A DNA stretch of 64,000 nt, taken from NCBI RefSeq assembly GCF_001969445.1, contig NZ_CP017297.1, positions 186,001 through 250,000 of the forward strand, in the 5' to 3' direction. A program made the position numbers and the translations under genes. Below the pieces are notes generated by a model. That model had not been told where the DNA came from and ran no database searches. It worked only from the letters and a program-made list of their open reading frames with translations. Positions within the stretch are counted from its first letter, which is position 1; each line of letters opens with the position of its first letter. The DNA is from Brachybacterium sp. P6-10-X1. GTDB lineage: Bacteria; Actinomycetota; Actinomycetes; Actinomycetales; Dermabacteraceae. Positions 10,783-19,923 of the stretch are shown piece by piece.

Positions 10783-12428
10783 GCACGCCCGAACCGCCTT
10801 CGGACCGCGTCCCGTCAGCCCCCGCCCCGGCGGGCGATGCCCCGTCGGCTCCCCGGAGCCGCACCCACCCGATCACGCCGCTGGTGACCGGCTGGAAGAT
10901 CGTCGTCGGCATCGTCGCGGTGATCACGGCGCAGAACATCGCGCGGCTGATCGACGACTTCACCGTGACCCGTGCGCTCATCGGCGCCGGTGTGCTGCTC
11001 GCCGCGATCGTCGTCGCCATCGTGCTGTCCGGCGTCAGCTGGTGGTTCATGACCTATGCGGTCGATGACGACGGGGTCTCGCTGCACACCGGGATGATCA
11101 GCAAGTCCCGGCAGTACGCCCCCCGCGCCCGCATCGAGTCCGTCTCCGTGGAGCGCCCGCTGCTGGCACGGGTGCTGGGCCTGGCCAAGGTGCGCATCGA
11201 GCTCGCCGGCGGCGGCGAGTCCTATCTCGACATCGAGTACATCCGCTCCGCCGACGCCGAGCGGCTGCGTCGGCAGATCCTCGGCGTCGCCGCCCTCGCC
11301 GGGCCGTCCGCCCCGGGGACCTCGACCGGCCCCGCGGAATCCGGACCCGGCGCGGATATCGGAACGGGTGCGGATACCGGGACGGGCGCGGAGTCGGGAG
11401 CCGGGACGGAGCGTGCCCGGGACGAGCAGGCTGCACCTGCCGGCACCGGCACGCTCGAGGACGTGCTCTACGACGGCGTGACCGACGGCGAGCTGATCGC
11501 GAAGATCCCCACGGGGCGACTGATGCGCTCGCTGCTGCGAGATCTCGGGTTCCTCATCGGCACGATCATGAGTGTCGTGGGCGTCGTCGTCGCGATCGCC
11601 CTGGCCCTCTGGCAGGACGGCTTCTCCGTCGGCGTGATCATCGCGCTGCTGCCCACGGCGATCACGATCCCGAAGTACATCTTCGGACGGGTCGAGTCCG
11701 GCTGGGGCTTCGTCTCCCGCCACACCGAACGCGGCCTGCGGATGCGCCGCGGGCTCGCGAACACCCGCACCGACAACATCGCCTCGGGGCGCATCCAACG
11801 ATTCGTGATGCGTCGGCCGCTGCTGTGGCGCGGCCCCGCCTGGACCGCCGTGTCCGTGACCGTCTCCGGGATCGACGACGCCGGCGAGAACGGCGCCGAG
11901 AACGTCCTTCCCGTCGGCACCCCGGAGGAGCTGGGCGCCACGCTCGGCCACCTCGCCGTCCCGCTGGGGACGAGCGACGACCTCGGGACGCTCGAGCACC
12001 TGATCACGGCGCGAGCACGCGACATCGACGGACTCCGCACCCCGGTGCGGCCGTTCTGGATCGCCCGTCGTACCGAGGTCACCGTGCTGCTGCCGGGAGC
12101 GCTGATCCACCGCAGCGGCCTGCTGGCCAGGACCGTGGCGATCATCCCGCGCGAACGCGTCCAGGAGCTCACGCTCGAGGACGACCCGTTCGGCCACCGG
12201 CTCGGGGTGCTCGACCTGGCCGTGGGCGTCGCGGGGGACACCCCCCAGCGCCTCACCTCGCTCGCCCGCGAGAACGCCCGTGCTCTGCATGCCGTCCTGG
12301 CCCGCGATGCGCGCACCCTGCGACGTCATCGGGATCGCGAGCACTGGCCGCATCCCGCGCTGGGTCGCCCGGTCACCGACGCCCCTGCTGCTGACGCCAC
12401 GGCCGAGGCGTTCCGGGAGGATCGATGA
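10779..12428 (+). CDS. Multi-bPH-domain membrane protein (YdbT-like)
   Basis: 549 residues. Two hydrophobic hairpins (about residues 36-95 and 255-295) alternate with bPH-type segments: residues about 100-150 (TGMISKSRQYAPRARIESV), 310-360 (RRGLANTRTDNIASGRIQRF) and 430-500 (SGLLARTVAIIPRERVQELTLEDD). The repeated pattern of two TMs plus a PH domain matches YdbT. A linker at about 170-225 is rich in Gly/Ala/Asp/Thr with short repeats (GADTGTGAESGAG). Coupled to the upstream YdbS-like gene and overlapping the next start by ATGA. Confidence 0.8.
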   Translation: MSTPEPPSDRVPSAPAPAGDAPSAPRSRTHPITPLVTGWKIVVGIVAVITAQNIARLIDDFTVTRALIGAGVLLAAIVVAIVLSGVSWWFMTYAVDDDGVSLHTGMISKSRQYAPRARIESVSVERPLLARVLGLAKVRIELAGGGESYLDIEYIRSADAERLRRQILGVAALAGPSAPGTSTGPAESGPGADIGTGADTGTGAESGAGTERARDEQAAPAGTGTLEDVLYDGVTDGELIAKIPTGRLMRSLLRDLGFLIGTIMSVVGVVVAIALALWQDGFSVGVIIALLPTAITIPKYIFGRVESGWGFVSRHTERGLRMRRGLANTRTDNIASGRIQRFVMRRPLLWRGPAWTAVSVTVSGIDDAGENGAENVLPVGTPEELGATLGHLAVPLGTSDDLGTLEHLITARARDIDGLRTPVRPFWIARRTEVTVLLPGALIHRSGLLARTVAIIPRERVQELTLEDDPFGHRLGVLDLAVGVAGDTPQRLTSLARENARALHAVLARDARTLRRHRDREHWPHPALGRPVTDAPAADATAEAFREDR

Positions 12429-13327
12429 GCACACCCCGACTCGGGATCGGCGTCATCGGCGCCGGTCGCGTCGGCGCCGTGCTCGGCGCCGCCCTGCGGG
12501 CCGAGGGGCACGCCATCACCGGTGCCTACGCCGTCTCGGACGCCTCCCGCGAACGCGCCGAGGGCCTGCTGCCGGGCGTTCCGCTGCTGGACGTGCCGGC
12601 GATCGTCGAGCGCAGCGAGATGCTGCTGCTCGCCGTCCCCGACGACCAGCTGGGTCCGCTCGCCGCCGGCATCGCCGAGACCGGCCTGGCCCGGGGGGGA
12701 CAGCTCGTCGTGCACACCTCCGGCCGCTACGGGACACAGGTGCTCGAGCCCCTGGCCGGGGCGGGCAGCGCCACCCTCGCCCTCCACCCCGCCATGACCT
12801 TCACCGGCACCCGCGCGGACCTGTCCCGGCTGATCGGCTGCCCGATGGCGATCACCGGCTCACCCACCTTCCTCCCGGTCGCCGGCGCCCTCGTCGTCGA
12901 GCTCGGGGGCGAGGCCGTGGTGCTGGCCGAAGGTGATCGTCCGCTCTACCACGCCTCCCTCGCCCACGCGGCGAACCATCTCGTGGTCCTCGTGGACCAG
13001 GCCCGCGAGGCGCTGGCGCGGCTCGGGGTCGAGGACCCCGGGGCGTATCTGCGCCCGTTGCTGGAGGCCGCGCTCGACGAATCCCTGCGGCACGGCTCAC
13101 GGGCGCTCACCGGCCCGGTGATGCGCGGCGACACCGGGACCGTGACCGCGCACCTCGAGGCGCTCGACGACCTCGACGCGACCGGGATCGACGGGGAACG
13201 CGGCGACACCGGCGACACCTACCGCGCCCTGGCGCGGGCGGCCCTGACCCGTGCGAGACTCCCGGAGGGCACCCGGGTTCAGATCCGGGAGCTGCTCGCC
13301 GAGGACCCGCCGACGGAGGACGCATGA
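12425..13327 (+). CDS. Rossmann-fold DUF2520 protein
   Basis: 300 residues. The N terminus LGIGVIGAGRVGAVLGAAL is a dinucleotide-binding GxGxxG motif; LLLAVPDDQLGPLA and LHPAMTFTG are typical of the DUF2520/6-phosphogluconate-dehydrogenase-like fold. It is the counterpart of Rv3603c, which also sits directly ahead of panC, so a redox role near pantothenate synthesis is plausible but not shown. Its start overlaps the upstream gene by 4 bp. The end lies in a short tandem duplication that carries the panC start. Confidence 0.82.
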   Translation: MSTPRLGIGVIGAGRVGAVLGAALRAEGHAITGAYAVSDASRERAEGLLPGVPLLDVPAIVERSEMLLLAVPDDQLGPLAAGIAETGLARGGQLVVHTSGRYGTQVLEPLAGAGSATLALHPAMTFTGTRADLSRLIGCPMAITGSPTFLPVAGALVVELGGEAVVLAEGDRPLYHASLAHAANHLVVLVDQAREALARLGVEDPGAYLRPLLEAALDESLRHGSRALTGPVMRGDTGTVTAHLEALDDLDATGIDGERGDTGDTYRALARAALTRARLPEGTRVQIRELLAEDPPTEDA

Positions 13328-13356
13328 GACAGGACCGGAACGCATGAGCCAGGACC
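13321..13356 (+). repeat. Tandem duplication of the panC start region
   Basis: CGCATGAGACAGGACC (13321-13336) and CGCATGAGCCAGGACC (13341-13356) differ at one base, with a 20-bp period. The first copy gives an ATGA overlap with the DUF2520 stop; that frame runs seven codons and stops at TGA 13345-13347, which itself overlaps the real panC ATG (13344). Confidence 0.75.
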
Positions 13357-14249
13357 CCGAGACGGAACCGCTCGCGAGCTCCCACCGTGCGCGAGGCGGG
13401 ACCGTGCGTCCGGCCACCACGGTGGTGACCACGAAAGCGCAGCTGCGCGACGCGCGAGTCGCCCTGGACGGAACCGTCGCCGCCGTGTTCACCATGGGCG
13501 CTCTCCACGCCGGCCACCTGGCGCTGGTCCAGCGTGCCCGGGAGATCGCCGATCACGTGATCCTGACCGACTTCGTCAACCCGCTCCAGTTCGGCCCGGG
13601 GGAGGACTACGAGGCCTACCCGCGTCCTCTCGCGGAGGACCTCGCCCTCGTCGACGGGCTGGTGGACCTCGTCTTCGCCCCGAGCGTCGAGGAGATGTAC
13701 CCGGTGCTGCCGCCGACTGTCTCGGTGACCGCGGGGCGCGCCGGCACGGTGCTCGAGGGAGCGGCCCGTCCGGGGCATTTCGACGGCGTGGTCACCGTCG
13801 TCGCGAAGCTGCTGCACCTGACGGCGCCGGACGTGACCGTGTTCGGTCGCAAGGACGCCCAGCAGCTCGCGATCATCCAGCGTCTGGTCGCCGACCTCGA
13901 CCTGCCGGTGAGGATCGAACCGGTCGAGATCCAGCGAGAGCCCACGGGCCTGGCTCGTTCCAGCCGCAACGTCTACCTCACCGAGGCGGGGCGGGAGCGG
14001 GCCCTGGCCCTGTCCCGCACGATCATGGCCGCTCGGGCCGCGGCGCCGTCGGTCGCGGCGATCCGTGCGGTGCTGGAGGAGGCGACGGCCCGCGCCGAGA
14101 TCGACTGGGTCTACGCCCTGGCGCTGGATCCCGCGACCCTCGAGGAGATCACCGAGGATCATCGCGGCGAGGTGCTCGTGACCCTGGCCGGACGGGTCGA
14201 GGGCACCCGCCTGCTGGACGCCGCTGTGGTGGTGGTGACAGCACCCTGA
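13344..14249 (+). CDS. panC: Pantoate-beta-alanine ligase
   Basis: 301 residues. It adenylates pantoate and joins it to beta-alanine to give pantothenate. Motifs: [11 protein letters not shown] (nucleotidyltransferase HxGH), [30 protein letters not shown] and [10 protein letters not shown] (KMSKS-like SSRN). About 25 extra residues precede the core. ATG 13344 is the only in-frame start with the core intact apart from upstream shadow sequence in DUF2520. Unlike M. tuberculosis, panD and coaX do not follow; lysS comes next. Confidence 0.94.
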   Translation: MSQDPETEPLASSHRARGGTVRPATTVVTTKAQLRDARVALDGTVAAVFTMGALHAGHLALVQRAREIADHVILTDFVNPLQFGPGEDYEAYPRPLAEDLALVDGLVDLVFAPSVEEMYPVLPPTVSVTAGRAGTVLEGAARPGHFDGVVTVVAKLLHLTAPDVTVFGRKDAQQLAIIQRLVADLDLPVRIEPVEIQREPTGLARSSRNVYLTEAGRERALALSRTIMAARAAAPSVAAIRAVLEEATARAEIDWVYALALDPATLEEITEDHRGEVLVTLAGRVEGTRLLDAAVVVVTAP

Positions 14250-14283
14250 GCCGGCGGACGCTTCGCAGGGCGGTGATGCGACA

Positions 14284-15801
14284 ATGGAGACCATGAACGA
14301 GAACGCGCCTGCCTCCGACCCGACGGACACCTCCGACCAGGTCGCGGTCCGCAAGTCCAAGCGGGAGCGACTGCTGGAACGCGGGGAGGAGCCGTACCCG
14401 GTCTCGGTCCCGGTGACCACGACGATCGCCGCGGTGCGCGAGGGCTACGGTCATCTGGAGGCCGGCCAGGAGACGGACGACCTCGTCGGCGTCGCCGGCC
14501 GCGTCGTGTTCCAGCGCAGCACCGGCAAGCTCGCGTTCGTCACCCTCCAGGACGGCGAGGGCCGACGCCTGCAGATCATGGCCTCCCTCGCAGTGCTCGG
14601 GGAGCAGCGTCTGGCCGATCTGAAGACCGACGTCGACCTCGGCGACCACGTCTTCTTCCACGGTCGCGTGGGAGCCTCCCGCCGCGGCGAGCTGAGCGTG
14701 TTCGCCGACTCCTGGCGGATGGCCGCCAAGGCCGTCCGGCCGCTGCCGGTGCTGCACGCGGAGCTGTCCGAGGAGTCGCAGGTCCGCCACCGCTACGTCG
14801 ACCTCATCGTGCGCCAGCAGGCGCGGGACACCGTGCGCCGGCGCGCCGAGGTGATGCATTCGCTGCGCACCTCCTTCCACGACCGCGACTTCGTCGAGGT
14901 CGAGACGCCAATGCTGCAGGTGATCCCCTCGGGGGCTGCGGCGCGGCCGTTCGTGACCCACATGAACGCCTTCGACCTGGACCTCTACCTGCGGATCGCT
15001 CCCGAGCTGTTCCTGAAGCGGGCAGCCGTCGGCGGCCTCGAGCGCGTCTTCGAGATCAACCGGAACTTCCGCAACGAGGGCGCTGATTCCACTCATTCCC
15101 CGGAGTTCGCGATGCTCGAGGCGTATCAGGCGTACGGGGATTACGACACGATCGGCGATCTGACCCGCACCCTCGTCCAGGAGGCGGCCGAGCGCGCGAC
15201 CGGGTCCCAGGTGGTGACCCTCGCCGATGGCAGCGAATACGACTTCTCCGGAGAATGGGCGAACATCACCGTCTACGGTTCCCTCTCCGAGTCCCTCGGC
15301 GAGGAGATCACCCCCGAGACCGCTCCAGAGCGTCTGCGCGGGATCGCCCGTTCCCTGGGACTGGAGCTCGACCACCCCAAGTACGGGCACGGCAAGCTCG
15401 TCGAGGAACTGTTCGAGAACCGGGTCGGCGACGGCCTGTACGAGCCGACGTTCGTCCGGGACTTCCCTGTCGAGACCAGCCCGCTGGTGCGCGAGCACCG
15501 CTCGACGCCGGGCGTGGTCGAGAAGTGGGACCTGTACGTGCGCGGTTTCGAGCTGGGCACCGGGTACTCCGAGCTCGTCGACCCCGTCATCCAGCGCGAA
15601 CGCTTCGCCCAGCAGGCCGCCCTGGCGGCCCAGGGAGACGACGAGGCGATGCGCCTGGACGAGGACTTCCTCGAGGCCATGGAGTACGCCCTGCCGCCGA
15701 CGGGCGGCATGGGCATGGGCCTGGACCGCCTGCTCATGGCCCTGACCGGGCTGGGGATCCGCGAGACCATCCTGTTCCCCCTCGTGAAGCCGGAGGCCTG
15801 A
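14284..15801 (+). CDS. lysS: Lysyl-tRNA synthetase, class II
   Basis: 505 residues. OB-fold anticodon-binding domain (about 60-150), then the class II catalytic core with motif 1 (FVEVETPML), motif 2 ([11 protein letters not shown]) and motif 3 ([11 protein letters not shown]). It charges tRNA-Lys. ATG 14284 and ATG 14293 are both possible; the second has GGAG 4 nt upstream, so the first three residues are uncertain. A 55-codon membrane-protein gene follows by two bases. Confidence 0.96.
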   Translation: METMNENAPASDPTDTSDQVAVRKSKRERLLERGEEPYPVSVPVTTTIAAVREGYGHLEAGQETDDLVGVAGRVVFQRSTGKLAFVTLQDGEGRRLQIMASLAVLGEQRLADLKTDVDLGDHVFFHGRVGASRRGELSVFADSWRMAAKAVRPLPVLHAELSEESQVRHRYVDLIVRQQARDTVRRRAEVMHSLRTSFHDRDFVEVETPMLQVIPSGAAARPFVTHMNAFDLDLYLRIAPELFLKRAAVGGLERVFEINRNFRNEGADSTHSPEFAMLEAYQAYGDYDTIGDLTRTLVQEAAERATGSQVVTLADGSEYDFSGEWANITVYGSLSESLGEEITPETAPERLRGIARSLGLELDHPKYGHGKLVEELFENRVGDGLYEPTFVRDFPVETSPLVREHRSTPGVVEKWDLYVRGFELGTGYSELVDPVIQRERFAQQAALAAQGDDEAMRLDEDFLEAMEYALPPTGGMGMGLDRLLMALTGLGIRETILFPLVKPEA

Positions 15802-15802
15802 G

Positions 15803-15970
15803 ATGGACAGCGGATTCTGGTACGAAGCGGGTTCCCTGCTCCCGTCGATCGGCGTGGGACTGTTGTTCTGGTTCGTGATGCGTGCCATTCTGCGCTCCGA
15901 TCGACGGGAACGGGAGGCTCAGCGCCAGGCCGATCAGGATTACCGGGAACGGAACGACTCGGATGAATAG
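15803..15970 (+). CDS. Small single-pass membrane protein
   Basis: 55 residues: a hydrophobic helix (about residues 10-31, GSLLPSIGVGLLFWFVMRAIL) followed by a charged tail rich in Arg, Gln, Asp and Glu. Its ATG is two bases after the lysS TGA, so it is probably co-translated; the GGAGG in the last lysS codons (15791-15795) can serve as ribosome-binding site. Small proteins of this kind are often found after actinobacterial lysS. Function unknown. Confidence 0.75.
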   Translation: MDSGFWYEAGSLLPSIGVGLLFWFVMRAILRSDRREREAQRQADQDYRERNDSDE

Positions 15971-16003
15971 TGTCACCGTGCTTCCACATTCCTGGGTGTC
16001 GGA

Positions 16004-16032
16004 TTGATATCTGTCCGTTATTCGTTGATACT
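16004..16032 (+). promoter_or_regulatory. Predicted sigma-A promoter of lsr2
   Basis: TTGATA (16004-16009), 17-bp spacer, GATACT (16027-16032). It lies in a clearly A/T-richer stretch between the lysS-linked genes and lsr2, about 70 bp ahead of the lsr2 ATG. Confidence 0.5.
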
Positions 16033-16100
16033 GGCTCACGCCGACGGCGCCGCATGGCATCGTCGGACCTGAATACCCACATCAGCGAGGGAGAACCCCT

Positions 16101-16430
16101 ATGGCACGGAAGACTTACGTGGAGCTCGTCGACGATCTCGACGGCGGCACCGCCGCGGAGACCGTGAGCTTCGCCGTCGACGGCGTCGCCTATGAGATCG
16201 ATCTGTCCGAGGACAACGCCCGGAAGCTCCGCGAGGAGCTCGACGGCTGGGTCACGAAGGCCCGCCGCGTCGGCGGCCGCCGCAGCCGCGGCACGGGCTC
16301 TCGCTCGGGCAGCTCCAACGACTCCGCGCGGATCCGCGAGTGGGCCCGCTCGGCCGGCTACGAGGTCCCCGACCGTGGCCGCATCTCGGGCACGATCCGC
16401 ACGGCCTACGAGGAGGCGCACGCGAACTGA
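16101..16430 (+). CDS. lsr2: Lsr2 nucleoid-associated silencer
   Basis: 109 residues. The N-terminal half (YVELVDDLDGG...ETVSFAVDGVAYEIDLSEDNARKLREEL) is the dimerisation domain. The C-terminal half has the DNA-binding helix pair with the AT-hook-like RGR in VPDRGRISGTI, which inserts into AT-rich minor groove. Lsr2 is the H-NS-like silencer of horizontally acquired DNA. GCGAGGGAGA lies upstream of ATG 16101. It borders the accessory island that follows; in M. tuberculosis the next gene in this direction is clpC1. Confidence 0.95.
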   Translation: MARKTYVELVDDLDGGTAAETVSFAVDGVAYEIDLSEDNARKLREELDGWVTKARRVGGRRSRGTGSRSGSSNDSARIREWARSAGYEVPDRGRISGTIRTAYEEAHAN

Positions 16431-16491
16431 TCGCGTCCCCCTCGTCCGGGGATCATCCCCCGACAGCACGAGGCAGCGGTCACCAGCCCGG

Positions 16492-17448
16492 TCACCAACC
16501 CCGGATCGACCAGCCGGCGCTGCTCTCCGCCCCCGGTGCCAGGGACACCACATCGATCCCGCTGCGGAACGCGTCGGGCGGGCAGGTCATCGGTTCGACG
16601 GCGAGGCCGAGACGGTTGTTCTCCGGCTCCGGACGGTCTCCGGTGTGCACCTGCAGCCAACCGCACTCCTGCCCGGCGCTGAGCGCCACCCCGGTGCCGC
16701 CGGGCGCGGTCACCGTGACCGACAGCCGACCGGCCTCGTCCCGGCCCAGATCGGTGAAGGCGTGGTCGATGAACGTCTCACCGATGACCCGGGGCTCGCG
16801 GAAGTCGAAGGCGCTGCCGGGGGCGACGGGCTCGGTCCCTGTCGGCAGCAGGCGATCCTCGGTGACGGTGAGCACCGTCCCGGCGGTGACCTGCAGCGAC
16901 CACGCATCCAGAGCCCCCGGCCCCGCCACCAGATACGGATGTGGGCACACGCCGTACGGGGCGTCCCGGTCGCCGAGGTTGCGGGCGGTCACCGTGGTGG
17001 TGAGCCCGTCCTCGGCGTCCAGGGAGTGCTGGACGGTCAGCAGCAGGTGGAAGGGATACCCGGGGGAGGGGACCAGCTCGGTGCGCAGCACGATCGTGTC
17101 CTCGGCGACCGTGACCGGGGTGAAGGACTGGAAGGAGACCAGCCCGTGCAGGGCGTTCCCGCGCTCGGGTTCGTTCAGGGCCGTCTGGATCCGCTGCCCG
17201 TCCCAGGTGTAGGCCCCGTCGCCGATCCGATTCGGCCACGGCGCGACGACCGCGCCGCGGTAGAACTGCATCGGTCCCTGCTCGGGATTGCGCACCAGCA
17301 GGTCCCGCCCCCCGACGGTGAGGGACTCGAGGATCGCGCCGACCGTGGAGACCTCCGCCCGGTAGGTCCCGGCGGCGAGGGTGTACAGGTCTCCGCGGTC
17401 CCGGACGCCGACGACGTCCGTCCCCTCGGTGCTCGCGCTGGTGCTCAT
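16492..17448 (-). CDS. Aldose 1-epimerase family protein
   Basis: 318 residues. It fits the GalM/YihR-like mutarotase fold: NALHGL (catalytic His region, about residue 100), CPHPYL (second His) and AVEPMTCPPDAF (catalytic Glu). Such enzymes interconvert alpha and beta sugar anomers in the cytosol. Its ATG overlaps the lutC stop (ATGA), so it is the last gene of the lutA-lutB-lutC unit, an unusual partner for lactate oxidation but sensible beside fucose genes. Substrate cannot be told from sequence. Confidence 0.88.
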   Translation of the reverse strand: MSTSASTEGTDVVGVRDRGDLYTLAAGTYRAEVSTVGAILESLTVGGRDLLVRNPEQGPMQFYRGAVVAPWPNRIGDGAYTWDGQRIQTALNEPERGNALHGLVSFQSFTPVTVAEDTIVLRTELVPSPGYPFHLLLTVQHSLDAEDGLTTTVTARNLGDRDAPYGVCPHPYLVAGPGALDAWSLQVTAGTVLTVTEDRLLPTGTEPVAPGSAFDFREPRVIGETFIDHAFTDLGRDEAGRLSVTVTAPGGTGVALSAGQECGWLQVHTGDRPEPENNRLGLAVEPMTCPPDAFRSGIDVVSLAPGAESSAGWSIRGW

Positions 17449-18245
17449 GCTGTCCTCTCCTGGGCCTCGGTCAGATCGTGCTGCTCATCGTGGTGCTGGT
17501 CCTGTACCTGCTGCTCGTCGTGGTGCTGGTCCTGATCCTGCTGCGGGGCCGGGGGCTCGATCAGGACCACCTCGAGCCGACGCGGGCCGTGCACGCCCTC
17601 GACCCGGCTGAGCTCGATGTCGCTGGTGGCGCTCGGCCCGGAGATCATGGTCCAGGGAGCTCCCGGGTCGGTGCCCATGCGCTCGACCGCTTTGGGGACG
17701 CCGAGGACCACCTGCTCAGCGTCGACCACCACCACGTGGCGGTCCGGCACCAGTGAGATCGCTCGCCGTCCCCCGAGCTCGTCGCCGCGCAGGACGATCG
17801 TGCCGGTCACGGCGATCGCGGTGTGGCAGCCGGTCAGGACCGCGTCGATCCGGTCGAGGGCCCGGGGGCCGGTGCTGCCGTCGTCCCGGGACACCGCGAT
17901 CTCCAGCTCGTCCGTCCACGAGGCGGGGACCCCGGGCGATGCGATGACGCTGCGGGCGTCTCCGAGCGCCTCGGCGATGGTCGCGGAGAGCTTGGCGGGC
18001 GTCGTGCGGTGGACGACGGCGGTGTAGTCCTCCAGGCGTCGGACCAGCACGTCGCGCATCTTCGCCGGCTCCGTCGTGACCTCCGGCTTGCCGTCGGCGC
18101 GCTGGTAGGTGCGGGGGACGTCCTCCGCCTCGGTGACCTGGTCGCGGCGCGGCGCCGCCAGCGCCGTGCGCACCCGGGCCAGGATCTCGTCCTTCGCGCT
18201 CAGCCCCGGGGTGCGGGCAGGACGCTGGTCGTCCCAGTCGTTCAT
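17445..18245 (-). CDS. lutC: L-lactate utilisation protein LutC (LUD domain)
   Basis: 266 residues. The LUD domain runs from about residue 45 to 225 (AVTGTIVLRGDELGGRRAISLVPD, then GVHGPRRLEVVLIE near the end). With LutA and LutB it forms the non-flavin complex oxidising L-lactate to pyruvate. I chose ATG 18245 because it overlaps the lutB stop (ATGA). The C-terminal 33 residues are unusual: a Gln/His/Asp-rich tail from a 30-bp duplication (QDQHHDEQ twice). Confidence 0.92.
   Translation of the reverse strand: MNDWDDQRPARTPGLSAKDEILARVRTALAAPRRDQVTEAEDVPRTYQRADGKPEVTTEPAKMRDVLVRRLEDYTAVVHRTTPAKLSATIAEALGDARSVIASPGVPASWTDELEIAVSRDDGSTGPRALDRIDAVLTGCHTAIAVTGTIVLRGDELGGRRAISLVPDRHVVVVDAEQVVLGVPKAVERMGTDPGAPWTMISGPSATSDIELSRVEGVHGPRRLEVVLIEPPAPQQDQDQHHDEQQVQDQHHDEQHDLTEAQERTA
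17481..17537. repeat. 30-bp period duplication inside the lutC 3' end
   Basis: Plus-strand 17481-17504 and 17511-17534 match at 23 of 24 bases with a 30-bp period. In frame, it duplicates ten residues of the LutC tail. Confidence 0.7.
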
Positions 18246-19795
18246 GCCTGCTCCTCGCCCTGCGGGCCGTCCGAGCCGGCGTCGTCGGAGCGGGTCTTCT
18301 CCCGGGCGTCCCACCAGCTGCGGAACGAGGGGCCCGGCTTGGGCAGATCGCGGTGATCGGTCCACCCCGGCACCAGGGGGACGATGCCTGGCAGCTTGCC
18401 GATGTTCGTACCGGGCAGGAGCTTGGTCAGCGGCCCGGCCGAGCGCACGGCCTTGTCGTAGGCGCCCGGGGAGGACATCAGCGTGCTCGCCCCCTTCATG
18501 GCGACGTCCCATCTCCCGCGGAACTGTCCGCGGGTGTCGCGACGCCCGTCGACGTCCTCGGCGCGCAGGTGCACCAGGATCTTGGGGATGTCGATCTTGA
18601 CCGGGCACACGTCGTAGCAGGCACCGCAGAGGCTCGAGGCGTAGGGCAGGGACGTGCTCGGATCGTCCGGTCCGTTCATCCCCGTCATCTGGGGCGAGAG
18701 GATGGCGCCGATCGGGCCGGGGTAGGTCGAGCCGTAGGCGTGCCCTCCCGTCCGGGCGTAGACGGGGCACACGTTCAGGCAGGCGGAACAGCGGATGCAG
18801 TGCAGGGCGCTGCGCCCCTCGGGGTCCTCCAGCACCGCGCTGCGCCCGTTGTCCAGCAGCACCAGATGGAACTCCTCGGGACCGTCCCCCTCGGTCAGCC
18901 CGCTGAACAAGGTGGTGTAGGGGTTCATCCGCTCTCCGGTCGAGGAGCGCGGCAACAACTGCAGGAACACCTCGAGGTCCTCGAAGGTGGGGACGATCTT
19001 CTCGATCCCCACCACAGAGATGAGCGTCTTGGGCAGCGTGAGGCACATGCGGCCATTGCCCTCGGACTCCACGACCACCATCGTGCCGGTCTCGGCGACG
19101 GCGAAGTTCGCCCCGGAGATCGCGACCGATCCCGGCATGTCCAGGAACTTCTCGCGCAGGAAGCGACGGGCGGCCTCGGCGAGCTCCGCCGGGTCGTCGG
19201 TGATCGACTCGTCCAGATCGGGCATCGCCGCCAGGAAGATCTCCCGGATCTCGGCGCGATTGCGGTGGATCGCCGGGACCAGGATGTGACTGGGGGTGTC
19301 ATCGGCCAGCTGCACGATGAGCTCGGCGAGATCGGACTCCACGGCGCGGATCCCGGCGTGGGCGAGCGTCTCGTTCAGGCCGATCTCCTGAGTAGCCATC
19401 GACTTGACCTTGAGCACCTCCTCGGCACCGCGCTCGAGAGCGAGACCGGTGATGATCTCTCCGGCCTCCTCGGCATCGCGAGCCCAGTGCACCACGCCAC
19501 CGGCGGCGGTCACCGACTCCTCGAGCTGTTCGAGCAGCTCCGGCAGATGATCGGTGACCTGCCACTTCAGGGCGCTGCCGGCGTCGCGCAGCTTCTGCCA
19601 GTCGCGCACCTCGCGCACCGCCGAGGCACGCTTGGAACCGATGGTGGCGGTGGCCGTGCGGAGGTTCTCGCGCAGCGTCGCATCGTCCAGCTCGTCCCTC
19701 GCCGCCTCGGGGAAGGAGCGCGATCCGCGCAGGTTCGAGGACGGTGAGGCGTGCTGGGGACGGACGGACGGGATGCCGAGGTCGATCGTGTTCAT
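18242..19795 (-). CDS. lutB: L-lactate utilisation iron-sulfur protein LutB
   Basis: 517 residues. An N-terminal LUD-like domain (GLALERGAEEVLKVKSMATQEIGLNE, VAISGANFAVAETGTMVVVE) is followed by two 4Fe-4S clusters, CIRCSACLNVCPV and CGACYDVCPVK (about residues 330-400), and a C-terminal Pro-rich part. It is the electron-transfer subunit of the LutABC complex. The ATG is overlapped by the stop of a 43-codon ORF that bridges from lutA; no strong ribosome-binding site other than AGGAGGAGA inside that ORF, which is well placed. Confidence 0.95.
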   Translation of the reverse strand: MNTIDLGIPSVRPQHASPSSNLRGSRSFPEAARDELDDATLRENLRTATATIGSKRASAVREVRDWQKLRDAGSALKWQVTDHLPELLEQLEESVTAAGGVVHWARDAEEAGEIITGLALERGAEEVLKVKSMATQEIGLNETLAHAGIRAVESDLAELIVQLADDTPSHILVPAIHRNRAEIREIFLAAMPDLDESITDDPAELAEAARRFLREKFLDMPGSVAISGANFAVAETGTMVVVESEGNGRMCLTLPKTLISVVGIEKIVPTFEDLEVFLQLLPRSSTGERMNPYTTLFSGLTEGDGPEEFHLVLLDNGRSAVLEDPEGRSALHCIRCSACLNVCPVYARTGGHAYGSTYPGPIGAILSPQMTGMNGPDDPSTSLPYASSLCGACYDVCPVKIDIPKILVHLRAEDVDGRRDTRGQFRGRWDVAMKGASTLMSSPGAYDKAVRSAGPLTKLLPGTNIGKLPGIVPLVPGWTDHRDLPKPGPSFRSWWDAREKTRSDDAGSDGPQGEEQA

Positions 19796-19923
19796 GCGGC
19801 CGTCTCCTCCTGTTCGTTCCTCGCAGCTCGTCGACCGATGCTGACTTCTGCGGTGTCGTTGCCATCGAGCGCTGTCGCAACGACACCGCAGATCTCGGTC
19901 GGAGAGAGTGGACGGATGGTCAT
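19792..19923 (-). CDS. Putative 43-residue bridging ORF between lutA and lutB
   Basis: Reading on the minus strand, ATG 19923-19921 overlaps the lutA TGA (ATGA), and the TGA at 19794-19792 overlaps the lutB ATG (ATGA). It encodes 43 residues with no recognisable domain. It contains a perfect 16-bp inverted repeat. It may be a real small protein, or a means of carrying ribosomes through a hairpin so that lutB is translated. The double coupling is what I see; a product is not established. Confidence 0.4.
   Translation of the reverse strand: MTIRPLSPTEICGVVATALDGNDTAEVSIGRRAARNEQEETAA
19847..19892 (-). repeat. Perfect 16-bp stem-loop between lutA and lutB
   Basis: TCTGCGGTGTCGTTGC at 19847-19862 and its exact reverse complement at 19877-19892, with a 14-nt loop. 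In the transcript it forms a strong hairpin 50 to 95 nt before the lutB start. No T tract follows, so it is not a typical terminator; stability, processing or ribosome-controlled expression are possible. Confidence 0.75.
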
